Below are positions 5,385 to 5,778 of a DNA stretch of 5,778 nt, one piece after another. The stretch is from CAZWDO01 sp964632485 [NCBI: uncultured bacterium] (lineage in GTDB: Bacteria > JAGOEH01). The number at the start of each line of letters is the position of its first letter. Position 1 is the first letter of the stretch. The stretch is from contig CAZWDO010000048.1 in assembly GCA_964632485.1 (NCBI GenBank), forward strand, positions 1-5,778, in the 5' to 3' direction. The notes under the pieces were generated by a model, which was not told the origin of the DNA, did no database searches, and saw only the letters and a list, made by a program, of their open reading frames with translations. The position numbers were made by a program, and so were the translations under genes.

Positions 5385-5660
5385 GGCTCTTTGGCAATTT
5401 AGGTGGGTAGATAGATTTTAAAACAGAATTGAGTTAGTAAAAAGGTCATTGAAAAATGATTATTAATTCACTATATTAAAGCTGTTTTTTTGTGAAATAA
5501 TGGTGCATTATACCGTTGCATTCACCCTTTTGAAACTGAAAGGAACGACCCATGGAGATGACGAAGGAACAGCTTTTTGCATTAGCATTGCATATAGAGA
5601 AACCCTGGTATGTGGAATCGATTCAACTGAACGCAGAGAGCCAGCGGATCGATATAGAGA
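5385..5660 (+). mobile_element. Left end of an ISL3-family insertion sequence, truncated
   Basis: GGCTCTTTGGCAATTTAGGT (from 5385) resembles the terminal inverted repeats of ISL3-family elements, which typically start GGCTCTT or similar. About 165 bp downstream begins a reading frame matching the N-terminus of an ISL3 transposase, with the usual orientation and spacing. ISL3 elements make 8-bp target duplications, so the left copy here would be CCTTATTC (5377-5384); the right end is not in the window. Recognisable IS sequence stops near 5660, where a 61-bp tandem repeat starts. Confidence 0.65.
5449..5479 (+). promoter_or_regulatory. Weak candidate promoter for the transposase remnant
   Basis: TTG at 5449-5451 and TATATTAA at 5472-5479 are 20 bp apart; the second box matches only part of TAnnTTTG. 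Its place inside the IS left end, about 75 bp before the transposase start, is reasonable for an IS promoter. Confidence 0.2.
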
Positions 5661-5710
5661 TAATGTGTTGGTTCAGCGGGAAATGGAAAACGAGGTTAAA
5701 AACAACTTAA
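5552..5710 (+). pseudogene. ISL3-family transposase, N-terminal fragment
   Basis: This 52-codon frame starts at ATG 5552 (or ATG 5558), preceded by GAAAGGAA at 5538-5545, a good ribosome binding site for 5552. Residues 1-37 (MEMTKEQLFALALHIEKPWY followed by VESIQLNAESQRIDIEI) read as the start of an ISL3 transposase. In the family this leads into an acidic/aromatic step and the CPxC zinc-finger region, and then a DDE-type catalytic domain, in proteins of about 400 aa or more. Here residue 38 onward switches to MCWFSGKWKTRLKTT and stops at TAA 5708-5710, inside the 61-bp tandem repeat. The zinc finger, helix-turn-helix and catalytic domain are absent, so the fragment cannot transpose itself. 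Identity rests on remembered family sequences. Confidence 0.7.
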
Positions 5711-5778
5711 CAAAACACGGGTAGTGTATTGGTTCAGCGGAAAATGGAGAACGAGGTTAAAAACAACTTAACAAAACA
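5661..5778. repeat. 61-bp tandem direct repeat (at least two copies, runs off the window)
   Basis: The unit at 5661-5721 recurs at 5722-5778, where the window ends after 57 of 61 bases. The overlap matches at 53 of 57 positions, and all four differences are A/G transitions (unit positions 3, 7, 20 and 28). Each copy contains TTGGTTCAGCGG and GTTAAAAACAACTTAAC, which has 5-bp inverted ends. The array begins exactly where the transposase stops matching its family. Copy number cannot be known from this window. Confidence 0.85.

Noticed and set aside
5500-5724. 74-codon forward frame at the right end
   Set aside because: It lies in another frame over the ISL3 transposase start, which has the better ribosome binding site and a recognisable protein. 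Its first part has no family-like features.
5661-5778. Start of a CRISPR array
   Set aside because: The whole 61-bp unit is conserved (53 of 57 positions), leaving no variable spacer, and no cas gene is in view.

Overview
The window looks like an accessory region of a Bacteroidota chromosome. Four things support this. There is a near-perfect Bacteroidota-type promoter (TTG, 19 bp, TATATTTG) at 438-467. There is a standalone FISUMP-domain (Fib_succ_major) protein. The serine hydrolase has a signal peptide ending in the typical LSAQ style. Most genes are A+T-rich and lack clear Shine-Dalgarno sequences. The species cannot be named from this sequence.

Layout. (1) Bases 1-1273 are moderately G+C-rich: the end of an unrecognised gene whose frame runs off the left edge, a weak terminator, a good promoter, and a 227-aa FISUMP protein. 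(2) Bases 1274-1730 are a 457-bp gap. It holds an E. coli-like consensus promoter directly in front of a tiny 24-codon frame, an imperfect hairpin, and the short element GTTATGCGC. (3) Bases 1731-2828 encode an exported class C beta-lactamase-like serine hydrolase in strikingly A+T-rich DNA. (4) Bases 2829-3010 hold GCGCATAAC, the exact reverse complement of the element in front of the hydrolase gene, followed by a long asymmetric imperfect palindrome. The gene with these borders resembles a single-gene, integron-like cassette. (5) Bases 3011-3490 encode only the N-terminal domain of a GIY-YIG nuclease family protein, without its catalytic domain. (6) Bases 3483-5360 encode two membrane proteins with PH-like soluble domains, probably one operon. 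(7) From 5385 to the right edge lies the left end of an ISL3-family insertion sequence. Its transposase breaks off after about 37 recognisable residues, where a 61-bp tandem repeat begins and runs out of the window.

How the genes work together. I see no single pathway. The region reads as a patchwork of independently acquired or decaying units: a cassette-like hydrolase, a nuclease remnant and an interrupted insertion sequence, placed around one plausible functional unit, the pair of PH-like membrane proteins. Only that pair is likely to be co-expressed and to act together, at the cytoplasmic membrane. The parts most worth following up are the cassette-like borders of the hydrolase gene and the transposase/tandem-repeat junction.
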